A stretch of 7,611 nt of DNA from an uncultured Actinomycetes bacterium (lineage in GTDB: Bacteria > Actinomycetota > CALGFH01). Numbering within the stretch: position 1 is the first letter of the stretch; each line of letters opens with the position of its first letter. The stretch is from the NCBI GenBank assembly GCA_937881255.1, contig CALGFH010000261.1, positions 1 through 7,611 on the forward strand, read 5' to 3'. The position numbers and the translations under genes are program-made. Below the pieces are notes generated by a model. That model worked only from the letters and a program-made list of their open reading frames with translations, was not told the DNA's origin and searched no databases. Positions 1-7,008 of this stretch are shown in pieces.

Positions 1-161
1 AGCGGCAGGACCGGGACCAGCCGGCGGCGGTCCGGCCGGGCGGGCATCGGCCTCCTCGTCCCCCTCGGCGTCGTCGACCTCCTCCGTCCAGCATCGGGCG
101 CCCACGGCGGACGCCGCAGCACGGGGGAAGCATAGGCGCCCGACCCGACCGCCACGCCGGT

Positions 162-170
162 TCGTCCACA
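162..170 (+). promoter_or_regulatory. DnaA-box-like 9-mer TCGTCCACA
   Basis: This 9-mer differs from the actinobacterial DnaA box TTGTCCACA at one position, where the family tolerates T or C. It is inverted relative to the perfect box at 212-220; the two share a 7-bp inverted repeat (GTCCACA and TGTGGAC) with centres about 50 bp apart. Binding by DnaA is an inference from the motif alone. Confidence 0.35.
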
Positions 171-211
171 GCCCGCCCCGCCGCCCTCCGCGCGCCAGAA
201 CGGCCCGGGGG

Positions 212-220
212 TGTGGACAA
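212..220 (-). promoter_or_regulatory. DnaA box, perfect match to actinobacterial consensus
   Basis: Read on the minus strand this is TTGTCCACA, the consensus DnaA box reported for Streptomyces and close to that of mycobacteria. It lies 28-36 bp upstream of the TAGGAT element in front of adnA, so a bound protein would cover or touch the -35 region. A single 9-mer can occur by chance in a window this size. The second, inverted near-match at 162-170 in the same short region makes chance less attractive but does not exclude it. Confidence 0.45.
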
Positions 221-247
221 CGCCCAGCCAGCGTCGTAGGCGCTCGC

Positions 248-253
248 TAGGAT
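248..253 (+). promoter_or_regulatory. Candidate -10 element TAGGAT for the adnA operon
   Basis: TAGGAT fits the actinobacterial -10 pattern TANNNT. Its last base is 9 nt before the adnA ATG at 263, so transcription starting at the usual 6-8 nt downstream (about 260-261) would give an almost leaderless mRNA. No good -35 hexamer lies at 17-18 bp spacing. TGGACA at 214-219 resembles a -35 but is 28 bp away, and would instead pair at 17 bp with a poorer TAGGCG at 237-242. The AGGA inside this element could alternatively act as a weak ribosome binding site if transcription starts further upstream. Confidence 0.4.
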
Positions 254-262
254 GCCCGCATC

Positions 263-3200
263 ATGAACCGGCCAAGCGTGCCCACCCCGAACCAGCCGCC
301 CAGCGGCCTCCCGAGCGCCGCCCCGGCCACCTCGGGCACGGCCCCGGCGGCGGGGTCGGTCATCGGCGCCCTCCCGGGGGCGGGGCCGGTGGGGCTCCCC
401 GACGGGCCTCCCGGCGAGCTGGCGGCCATGCTCCCACCTGGGAACGTGGTCATCCTCGGCGGCCCGGGCAGCGGCAAGACGGCCCTGCTCGAGGCGAGCA
501 TGCACCACCTGCTGGCCCGGCCGGGCGGGACCGCGCGCTTCCTGACCTCCAGCCGCCAGGCCGCCGTCGCCTCCACCGAGCGGCTCCTGGCCGGGCTCGG
601 CGGCGCCTCGGGCGGCGAGCTCGGCTGCGTGACCTGGTACGCGTTCGCCCGCGGGCTGGTGACCAGCCATGCCGACCTGCTCGACTACCGCGGCGAGCCG
701 CGCCCGCTGAGCGGCCCCGAGCAGTGGTCGCTGGTCCGGTCGCTGCTCACGCTCGACCAGACCGGGATCGACTGGGGCCCGCTGGCGCCGCTGGTCGACA
801 CCCGCGCCTTCACCGACGAGCTGGCCGAGTTCGTGCTCGCCTGCGAGCGCCGCCTCGTCGATCCCGAGGAGCTGCTCGAGCGGGCCAGGGCCGAGGGGCG
901 ACCCAGCTGGGTCCCGGTCGCCGCGTTCCTCCGTCTCTACGGCGAGCACCTGGCGCTCCAGGACTCGGTCGACCAGGCCGGCCTCATCCTTCAGGCCGGC
1001 GATCTGCTCGAGGACCGTCCCGACATCCTCCAGGCCACGGTCGCCCAGGTGGGCACGGTCCTGGTCGACGAGGCGCAGGAGCTCGACCCGGCCCAGCTCC
1101 GCATCCTCATGCTGCTGGTCGGGGGCGGGGCCAGGGCGATCCTGGCCGGCGACCCGGCAGGCACCACCGAGGCCTTCCGCGGGGCCACCCCGGGAGCGCT
1201 GCCGGCATGGGCCAGGCGCCTCGGCGCCAGCGTGGTCCTGCTGGAGCGCAGCCGGCGCCTCGGCGGCCCCGGGCTCGACGCCGTGCGCCGCCTCCAGGCG
1301 GCCGGCCCCGGCCCGGTCATCGCCCTCACCGGGGGCGGGACCACCACCGTGGAGGCCGCCCGCTCCCCGGGGCCCGCCGAGGAGGCGGAGGCCAACGCCC
1401 GCCTGCTCCGGGTCGCCCACGAGCGGGACGGCGTCCCCTACGGACGCATGGCCGTCCTGCTGCCCTCGACCCGGCGCCTCAGCGCCCCAACCCGCCGGGC
1501 CCTCGAGCGCTTCGGCGTCCCCTACCGGCTGGGCGCCGGCGAGCGCCAGCTCGTGGCCGAGCCGGTCGTCGGCCACGTGCTCGACCTGTTCCGCCTCGCC
1601 CTCGACCCGGCCCGGGCCGACGAGCTGCTCCCCTCCCTCCTCACCTCGCCCCTCGGCGGCCTCGACCCGGGCGAGCTGCGCTCCCTGCGCCGCGCCGCCC
1701 TCCTGGCCGACCGCTCCCTCGCCGCCCACGTCCGCGCCCGCGCCGTTCCCCCGCCCCCGCCGGCCACGGTGGCGGGGGATGGCGACGCCCCAGGGGCGGA
1801 GCCCACGGCCATGGCGGGTGTGGTTGGCGAGGCCCCAGCGCCGGAGCTCACGGACACGGCGGCGGGGGATGGGGATCCGCAGGGTCCGGAGGCCGAGGGT
1901 GGGGAAGCGGTGGGACCTGCGCGGTCGGGGTCGGCCCTGGTGCTCGACCCGGGGCTGGTGGCCCGGGTGGAGGCGCTGTGCGACCTGGTCGAGGGGGCCG
2001 AGGTCTGGGTCCGGGAGCTGGACGCCGACGCCTGCTTCTGGGAGGTGTGGCGCGCCGCCCCGGCCTTCTCCGAGCTGATCCTGCGGGCCGAGGTCGACCC
2101 GACCGACGCCGACGTGCAGCGCCAGCTCGACGCCCTGACCGCGTTCTCCCGCGCCCTCAGCCTGTTCGTGGACGGCCGCCCGGGCGCCAGCATGCGCACC
2201 TACCTGGACGTGGTCGAGCGGGCCGACTTCGCCAGCGACCCCTGGCTGGCCCCGGCGATGGCCAGGAACGACGCGGTCGCCGTGCTGTCGGTCAACGCCG
2301 CCAAGGGCCAGGAGTTCGACCTGGTGATCGTCGCCGGGTGCCTGGAGGGCGCGCTCCCGAGCACCGCCCACCCGCAGGGGCTGTTCGAGGCCTGGCGGCT
2401 CGACGGCGACCCGGGCCCGGTGGCCCGCGCGGAAGCCCTCCTCGACGCCGAGCGGCGGCGCTTCACCCTCGCGGCCAGCCGGGCCCGGGACCGGGTGGTC
2501 TTCACGGCCTCACGGGTCGACGGCCGCGGCGAGCCCTCCCGCTTCCTGCGCGAGCTCGGGCTGGAGCTGGCCACCGACCCGCCGGGTCTCGACGCGACCC
2601 CGCTGGGATCGCTGGAGGCCGCCGGGACCCTGCGCCGGGTCGCGGGTGACCGCGACCGGCCGGCCGCCGAACGCCTGGCCGCCGCGACCACCCTGGCCGC
2701 CATCCCGGGCGTCGACCCGGCCACCTGGTGGTGGCGGCGCGACTACACCGTCGACCCCGAGCCGATCGCCGCCGAGGGCCGCCTGCGCACCTCCTACTCG
2801 CGGATCGGGACCTACGAGGACTGCCACCTGCGCTACTTCTTCGGCAGCGTGGCCGGGCTCGACGACCGCTCCTCCTACCAGATGGCCTTCGGCCGGCTCA
2901 TGCACACCATCTTCGAGCTGGCCGCCAAGGGCGACATCGCCAACCAGCCGGACGACCTGAAGGCCGCCTACCGGCAGCGGTTCAACCCCGCCTGGTTCCC
3001 GTCGAGGGCCATCGCCTACCAGTACTGGCGCGACGGCATGGGCATGCTCGAGCTGTGGCACCGCAGCGAGGCCGAGGCCGCCCGCCGCGCCCTGCGGTTC
3101 GAGGTCGGGTTCGAGATGGAGGTCGGCGACCACCTGGTCCGGGGCCGCATCGACCGGGTCGACCGCGGCCCCGACGACGGCATCATCCTCCTCGACTACA

Positions 3201-3649
3201 AGACCGCCCGCTATCCCGCGTCCGAGGAGGAGGCCGAGCGCTCCCTCCAGCTCGCCATCTACTACCTCGCCGCCCTCCGCGACCCGGAGCTGGCCGCCCT
3301 CGGCCGGCCGGTCGAGATGCAGCTCGTCTACCCGGCCAGGGTCATGCACGGCCGCTTCACCCGGGTGAGCCAGCACCCCGGCCCCGACCACGCCGGCAGG
3401 GTCGAGCAGCGGCTGCTGGCCCTCCTGGACGGGGCGGCCGCCGAGTCCTTCGACCCCGACCCGCACGCCGACTGCCGCATGTGCGCCTTCAAGCCTATCT
3501 GCCCCATGTGGCCCCAGGGCGAGGAGTTCCTGGCCCCGGCCCATCCACCGTCCGGCCTGGACGCCGCCGCCACGAGCCCCGGCGACCCGGCACCCACCGG
3601 CGCCCCCGCCGGCGAGCTGGCCGGGCGGAACGGGGGAGGTGCGGGGTGA
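263..3649 (+). CDS. adnA: AdnA-like helicase-nuclease subunit (UvrD-like motor plus RecB-like nuclease)
   Basis: This 1128-aa protein is probably the AdnA subunit of the heterodimeric AdnAB motor-nuclease that resects double-strand breaks in the actinobacterial cytoplasm. Motor motifs are visible in order: Walker A GGPGSGKT (66-73, K72), WYAFAR (125-130), motif II VLVDEAQELD (266-275), motif III GDPAGTTEAFRGA (296-308), motif IV-like LERSRR (327-332), motif V SVNAAKGQEF (676-685) and motif VI ERRRFTLAASRAR (730-742). Motifs III and V depart from the UvrD consensus. The nuclease has H881, GRIDRVD (961-967), DYKT (978-981) and Q996-x3-Y1000. Cysteines C854, C1071, C1074 and C1080 fit a 4Fe-4S site (C...C-x2-C-x5-C). 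Mycobacterial AdnA is about 1045 aa; the extra length is low-complexity: a Pro/Ala N-terminus (1-50), a repeat linker (about 495-556) and a C-terminal tail after about 1088. The start is ATG 263, because an in-frame TAG at 248-250 blocks extension; M56 (nt 428) is a shorter alternative. The order adnA then adnB matches M. tuberculosis Rv3202c-Rv3201c. Confidence 0.85.
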   Translation: MNRPSVPTPNQPPSGLPSAAPATSGTAPAAGSVIGALPGAGPVGLPDGPPGELAAMLPPGNVVILGGPGSGKTALLEASMHHLLARPGGTARFLTSSRQAAVASTERLLAGLGGASGGELGCVTWYAFARGLVTSHADLLDYRGEPRPLSGPEQWSLVRSLLTLDQTGIDWGPLAPLVDTRAFTDELAEFVLACERRLVDPEELLERARAEGRPSWVPVAAFLRLYGEHLALQDSVDQAGLILQAGDLLEDRPDILQATVAQVGTVLVDEAQELDPAQLRILMLLVGGGARAILAGDPAGTTEAFRGATPGALPAWARRLGASVVLLERSRRLGGPGLDAVRRLQAAGPGPVIALTGGGTTTVEAARSPGPAEEAEANARLLRVAHERDGVPYGRMAVLLPSTRRLSAPTRRALERFGVPYRLGAGERQLVAEPVVGHVLDLFRLALDPARADELLPSLLTSPLGGLDPGELRSLRRAALLADRSLAAHVRARAVPPPPPATVAGDGDAPGAEPTAMAGVVGEAPAPELTDTAAGDGDPQGPEAEGGEAVGPARSGSALVLDPGLVARVEALCDLVEGAEVWVRELDADACFWEVWRAAPAFSELILRAEVDPTDADVQRQLDALTAFSRALSLFVDGRPGASMRTYLDVVERADFASDPWLAPAMARNDAVAVLSVNAAKGQEFDLVIVAGCLEGALPSTAHPQGLFEAWRLDGDPGPVARAEALLDAERRRFTLAASRARDRVVFTASRVDGRGEPSRFLRELGLELATDPPGLDATPLGSLEAAGTLRRVAGDRDRPAAERLAAATTLAAIPGVDPATWWWRRDYTVDPEPIAAEGRLRTSYSRIGTYEDCHLRYFFGSVAGLDDRSSYQMAFGRLMHTIFELAAKGDIANQPDDLKAAYRQRFNPAWFPSRAIAYQYWRDGMGMLELWHRSEAEAARRALRFEVGFEMEVGDHLVRGRIDRVDRGPDDGIILLDYKTARYPASEEEAERSLQLAIYYLAALRDPELAALGRPVEMQLVYPARVMHGRFTRVSQHPGPDHAGRVEQRLLALLDGAAAESFDPDPHADCRMCAFKPICPMWPQGEEFLAPAHPPSGLDAAATSPGDPAPTGAPAGELAGRNGGGAG
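1766..1900 (+). repeat. Three 45-bp imperfect tandem repeats inside adnA
   Basis: Three consecutive 45-bp units (1766-1810, 1811-1855, 1856-1900) encode 15-residue copies at AdnA residues 502-546. Units 1 and 3 both begin ACGGYGGCGGGGGATGG and match at 18 of their first 20 bases; unit 2 is more diverged. All copies share a G-[DE] pair at positions 6-7 and a Glu at position 12. The segment uses codons such as GGG, GGT, GAT and GTT more than the flanking gene, which suggests slippage-driven expansion rather than conserved coding sequence. Because the unit is a multiple of three, copy number can change without a frameshift. It lies between motor motifs IV and V, in a proline-rich, probably disordered linker. 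Confidence 0.75.
3635..3640 (+). promoter_or_regulatory. Ribosome binding site that fixes the adnB start
   Basis: GGAGGT lies 5 nt before the GTG at 3646 and inside the last codons of adnA. It supports GTG 3646 as the adnB start over the longer open frame that continues upstream to about 2728 inside adnA. Confidence 0.75.
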
Positions 3650-6600
3650 GCGCGACCCTCACCGGGGTGGTGACGCCCGGGGTCCGGGCGGCGTTGCGCG
3701 GCCAGGACCCGACGCCCGAGCAGCTGGCCGCGGTCACGGCCCCGATCGGCCCGGTGCACGTGATCGCCGGCGCCGGGTCGGGCAAGACGGCGGTCATGGC
3801 GGCCCGCATCGTCTACCTGGTCGAGCGGCTCGGGGTCGCGCCCGCGTCCGTGCTCGGCCTGACCTTCACCAACAAGGCGGCCAGCGAGCTGGAGGCCAGG
3901 GTCCGCGAGGCCCTCGCCGACACCGCCACCGACGTCGGCGACGAGGTCACCGTCGACACCTATCACGCGTTCGCCGCCGACCTCGTCAGGGCGTACGGGA
4001 TCCGGGTCGGGGTCGAGGTGGACGCCGACCTCCTCAGCGAGGCCCAGCAGTACCAGATCCTGCTCGGGATCCTCGACAGCGAGCGGTTCGAGCACCTCAG
4101 CGTCCGCACCGCCGGCGCCACCATCCGCAAGACCCTCGAGCTGGCCTCGGCCTGCGCCGACCACGTCGTGCCCGCCGAGCGGGTGGTCGAGGCGTCCCGC
4201 CGCCTCCTCCAACGGGCCGACGAGGGCGAGCGGCTGCCCGACTGGATGCTCCAGGCGGCCAGGGAGCGGATCGAGCTGACCCGCCTGGTCGAGCGCTACG
4301 CCACCGAGAAGCGGCGGCGCGGCCGCCTCGACTTCGGCGACCAGGTGGCCAAGGCGGTCGAGCTGGTCGAGGGCCATCCGGAGCTGCTCGAAGAGCTCCG
4401 CACCCGGTTCCAGCACGTCCTGCTCGACGAGTACCAGGACACCAACGTGGCCCAGCGCCGCCTGATGCAGCGGATCTGCCCACCCGGCGCCTCCATCATG
4501 GCCGTCGGCGACGCCCGCCAGGCCATCTACGCCTTCCGCGGCGCCACCATGTACAACCTGCTCTCCTTCACCGACCACTTTCCGCCGACCCCGGCCGTGG
4601 CCCCGGTCCCGGCCGCACCCGCGACCGGGCCCGCTCCCACCCCAGGCGACGGCCAGGAGCCCCCGGCCCCGGGGGCGGCCCCGCTGCCGCTGTCGACCAA
4701 CTTCCGGTCCGGACCGCGGATCCTGGCCCTGGCCAACTCGGTGATCGACCGGATCCCGGAGGAGCGGCGCGGGGGGACGGCGCTGGTGGCCAGGCCCGGC
4801 GCGGCCGACGGCGAGGTCCGGGCCGCCCTCCTCGCCGACCAGTTCGCCGAGGCGGCCTTCGTCGCCGACCAGGTCGTGCGGGCCCACGAGACCGGCCTGC
4901 CCGACGGCAGCTGGCCGGAGTGGCGGGACGTGGCCATCCTCGTCCGGTCAAAGCGGCTCCTCGGCCCGCTGCGGGAGGCGCTGGAGCAGCGAGGCGTGCC
5001 GGTCGAGGTGGTGGGCCTGTCCGGTCTGCTGGAGACCCCCGAGATCGTCGACCTCGTCTCGACCCTGCGCGTGGTCGCCGACCCTGGTGCCAACGTGGCC
5101 CTGGCCCGGCTCCTCCTCGGCCCCCGCTGGCGGATCGGCCACCGGCACCTCGTCCGCCTGGCCCGCTGGGCGGCCCGGAACAACTGGGGCCTCAAGGACG
5201 AGCTGCCCGGCGAGGACCCCGACCCGGGCGACGTCAGCTTCGCCCTGGCCGAGGCGCTCGACCACCTGGACGAGGTCGAGGGGCTCGACGAGGAGGCGCG
5301 CAACCGGCTCGACGCCTTCCGCGAGGAGCTGCGGGAGCTGCGCGCGGCCGCCCGCGGCCCCCTGCTCGACCTGGTCCAGACCATCCTGGAGCGGACCGGC
5401 GTCTGGGCCGAGCTCGAGGCCTCCCGGGACCGCCGGGCCATCACCGCCCGGCAGAACCTGGCCACCTTCCTCGACCGCGTGGCCGCCTTCGCCCCGGTCC
5501 AGGGCGACCCGTCCCTGGCCGCGTTCCTGGTCTACCTGGACGCGGTCGAGGACGCCTCCGAGCCGGTCGAGGCGGTGCAGCCGGCCCCGGTCGACTCGGT
5601 CAAGCTGATGACCGTGCACATGGCCAAGGGGCTGGAGTTCCCGATGGTGGCGGTGGTCGGCCTCTCGGCCGGCACCGGCAAGGACGGGTCGCCCAGGTAC
5701 GGGATCTTCCCCGACGCCAGGGTCGCCGACCCCCGCCGCGCCCAGGGCTTCCCCTACGAGCTGCGCGAGGACGCCGGCCACCTGCCCCGCTTCAACGGCA
5801 ACGCGCGGGCGTTCCGCGGCGAGCTGGAGGAGCGCGCCCTTGAGGACGAGCGGCGGCTGTTCTACGTGGCCATCACCCGGGCCAAGCAGCTGCTGGTGCT
5901 CACCTCGGCCTGGTGGTACCAGGGCTCGGAGAAGACCCCCAAGGGCCCGGGGCCGTTCTGGAACGAAGCGGCCGGCCACCCGGCGGTGGAGGTCCTCGTC
6001 CGGGCCGACCAGCCGGCCGCCAGCCCGCTCACCGAGCGGCTCCGGGAGCGGGTGAGCTGGCCGCATCCCGGTCGCCGGCCCGAGGACGAGGGCGACCCCG
6101 TGTTCGGCGAGGGTCTCGCCGCGGCGGTGGAGCTGGAGCGGGCTGCCCCCGGGACCCTGGAGGCGCGGGTGCCGCCCGGTCAGGCCGACGCCTTCCGGGC
6201 CGCCGCCGAGGCCGGGCGTCACCTGCTCGACGCGGCCCGGGTCGACCCGACGCCGGCCAGGGTCAAGCCACCCCGGATCCTCTCGGTCAGCCAGGTGCTC
6301 GACTACGCCCGCTGCCCCCGCGACTTCTACTGGTCGGTGGTCCGGCCGCTGCCATCGGCGCCCAAGCCGGCGGCCAGGCTCGGCTCGATGGTCCACCGCC
6401 TGCTGGAGCGGCGCGCCCGCAACCTCCCCGACCTGCTGGACACCGACGACCTCGCCGGCGGCCACCTCGCTCCCGAGCTCATCGAGCAGGCCAGCCGCAA
6501 CTTCTCGGCCACCCGCTACGCCACCCTGCCCCCGCCCGAGGCCGAGGTCGGCGTCATCCTCCGCCTCGGCCCCTGGGTCATCCGAGGCCGTATCGACGCC

Positions 6601-7008
6601 ATCTTCCGCCCCGGCGGCGACCCCCTGTCCGGACAGGAGGACGCCGAGATCGAGCTGGTGGACTGGAAGACCGGCCAGCAGCTCGAGCTGCCCACCGGCG
6701 GGCTGGACCAGCTCGCCATCTACGCGCTGGCCATGCGAGAGCTGGGCGAGCTCCCAGGGGACCGCTGCCTCGTCTCCTACTGCTACCTCGGCGGCGACGA
6801 GCCGGTCACCGACTCACGCACCCTCGACCCGGCCGACCTCGACCGGCAGCGAGCACGCCTCGAGGCCGTCCTGGCCGACCTGGAGACGGGCGACTACCGG
6901 CGAGCCTGCCGCCTCCCCGACTGCGAGACCTGCCGCCGTGGTCTCGGCACCCCATCCGGCCCGACCTCGGGTGGTTCCGCTGTGCACGAGGAGGCGGAGC
7001 GCCGATGA
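3646..7008 (+). CDS. adnB: AdnB-like helicase-nuclease subunit (main motor plus RecB-like nuclease)
   Basis: This 1120-aa protein (mycobacterial AdnB is about 1095 aa) is the likely AdnB partner. In mycobacteria AdnB supplies the essential ATPase and the ATP-stimulated nuclease. All SF1A motifs are canonical: Q motif TPEQ (23-26), Walker A AGAGSGKT (41-48, K47), Ia LTFTNKAA (72-79), TYHAFA (105-110), II DEYQDTN (261-267), III GDARQAIYAFRGA (288-300), IV LSTNFRS (349-355), V VKLMTVHMAKGLEF (652-665) and VI DERRLFYVAITRAK (734-747). The nuclease has H917, GRID (981-984), VDWKTG (1005-1010; D1006, K1008) and Q1022-x3-Y1026. A Pro/Ala-rich insertion (about 313-346) separates motifs III and IV. 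Cysteines C890, C1088, C1093 and C1096 could bind a 4Fe-4S cluster, but the spacing is unusual and Thr occupies the usual last-Cys position (1102). The GTG start overlaps the adnA stop as GTGA, implying translational coupling. UvrD or PcrA is excluded by the nuclease domain and the paired AdnA. Confidence 0.88.
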   Translation: MSATLTGVVTPGVRAALRGQDPTPEQLAAVTAPIGPVHVIAGAGSGKTAVMAARIVYLVERLGVAPASVLGLTFTNKAASELEARVREALADTATDVGDEVTVDTYHAFAADLVRAYGIRVGVEVDADLLSEAQQYQILLGILDSERFEHLSVRTAGATIRKTLELASACADHVVPAERVVEASRRLLQRADEGERLPDWMLQAARERIELTRLVERYATEKRRRGRLDFGDQVAKAVELVEGHPELLEELRTRFQHVLLDEYQDTNVAQRRLMQRICPPGASIMAVGDARQAIYAFRGATMYNLLSFTDHFPPTPAVAPVPAAPATGPAPTPGDGQEPPAPGAAPLPLSTNFRSGPRILALANSVIDRIPEERRGGTALVARPGAADGEVRAALLADQFAEAAFVADQVVRAHETGLPDGSWPEWRDVAILVRSKRLLGPLREALEQRGVPVEVVGLSGLLETPEIVDLVSTLRVVADPGANVALARLLLGPRWRIGHRHLVRLARWAARNNWGLKDELPGEDPDPGDVSFALAEALDHLDEVEGLDEEARNRLDAFREELRELRAAARGPLLDLVQTILERTGVWAELEASRDRRAITARQNLATFLDRVAAFAPVQGDPSLAAFLVYLDAVEDASEPVEAVQPAPVDSVKLMTVHMAKGLEFPMVAVVGLSAGTGKDGSPRYGIFPDARVADPRRAQGFPYELREDAGHLPRFNGNARAFRGELEERALEDERRLFYVAITRAKQLLVLTSAWWYQGSEKTPKGPGPFWNEAAGHPAVEVLVRADQPAASPLTERLRERVSWPHPGRRPEDEGDPVFGEGLAAAVELERAAPGTLEARVPPGQADAFRAAAEAGRHLLDAARVDPTPARVKPPRILSVSQVLDYARCPRDFYWSVVRPLPSAPKPAARLGSMVHRLLERRARNLPDLLDTDDLAGGHLAPELIEQASRNFSATRYATLPPPEAEVGVILRLGPWVIRGRIDAIFRPGGDPLSGQEDAEIELVDWKTGQQLELPTGGLDQLAIYALAMRELGELPGDRCLVSYCYLGGDEPVTDSRTLDPADLDRQRARLEAVLADLETGDYRRACRLPDCETCRRGLGTPSGPTSGGSAVHEEAERR
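4582..4683 (+). other. Pro/Ala-rich insertion in the AdnB motor core
   Basis: AdnB residues 313-346 are almost entirely Pro, Ala, Gly, Val and Thr. They fall between motif III (ending at 300) and motif IV (from 349). UvrD and PcrA have only about 8-10 residues between the Phe-Pro after motif III and the Asn-[YF]-Arg-Ser of motif IV, so roughly 30 residues have been added. The frame stays open and motif IV is intact, so the insertion probably forms a flexible surface loop. Confidence 0.7.
6988..6999 (+). promoter_or_regulatory. Ribosome binding site for the YqeY-like gene
   Basis: GAGGAGG (6988-6994) and a second GGAG (6996-6999) lie inside the end of adnB, 10 and 5 nt before the ATG at 7005. 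They support initiation at the ATG that overlaps the adnB stop. Confidence 0.65.

Larger units (their letters stand above)
1..262. other. Upstream stretch, coding status unresolved
   Basis: No gene can be assigned here with confidence. A plus-strand frame is open from the window edge to a TAG at 133-135 (44 codons) and its first 28 codons all end in G or C, so it could be the tail of an upstream gene. A minus-strand frame through about 120-1 reads as an acidic stretch followed by a Pro/Gly/Ala-rich stretch and could be the start of a divergent gene, for example from a GTG at 105-103. A second minus-strand frame has an ATG at 47-45 preceded by AGGAGG only 3 nt away. The composition is so GC-rich that all three phases look partly coding, and none gives a recognisable protein. 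Positions 136-262 look intergenic and contain the regulatory candidates listed separately. Confidence 0.4.

Noticed and set aside
1..262. Replication origin suggested by DnaA boxes
   Set aside because: Only two boxes are seen, with no AT-rich unwinding region and no dnaA, dnaN or similar neighbours. A regulatory role or chance is more likely.
136..262. LexA (SOS) or PafBC-type damage-response operator upstream of adnA
   Set aside because: No GAAC-N4-GTTC palindrome and no TTGTCRGTG-like sequence was found by eye, so damage induction by these regulators is not supported here.
211..2649. 812-codon plus-strand open frame overlapping adnA in another phase
   Set aside because: The translation is almost entirely Arg, Pro, Gly and Ala, has no motifs and is out of phase with the helicase motifs of adnA.
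2728..3645. Upstream extension of the adnB reading frame
   Set aside because: The frame is open but it overlaps the adnA nuclease domain, whose motifs are in another frame, and its residues are Arg/Pro/Gly-rich. GTG 3646 with a good ribosome binding site fits the family N-terminus.
2510..6465. Long open frames on the minus strand opposite adnA and adnB (2510-3544, 3328-4887, 4948-6465)
   Set aside because: They are full of Gly, Val, Leu, Arg, Ala, His and Gln in the pattern produced by reading GC-rich genes backwards. They have no recognisable domains and lie opposite well-supported motifs, so they are shadows.
263..7008. Assignment to RecBCD or AddAB
   Set aside because: Both proteins combine a UvrD-like motor with a RecB-like nuclease at similar length. 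RecC lacks both activities, RecD lacks a nuclease and AddB lacks a full motor, so the AdnAB arrangement fits best.
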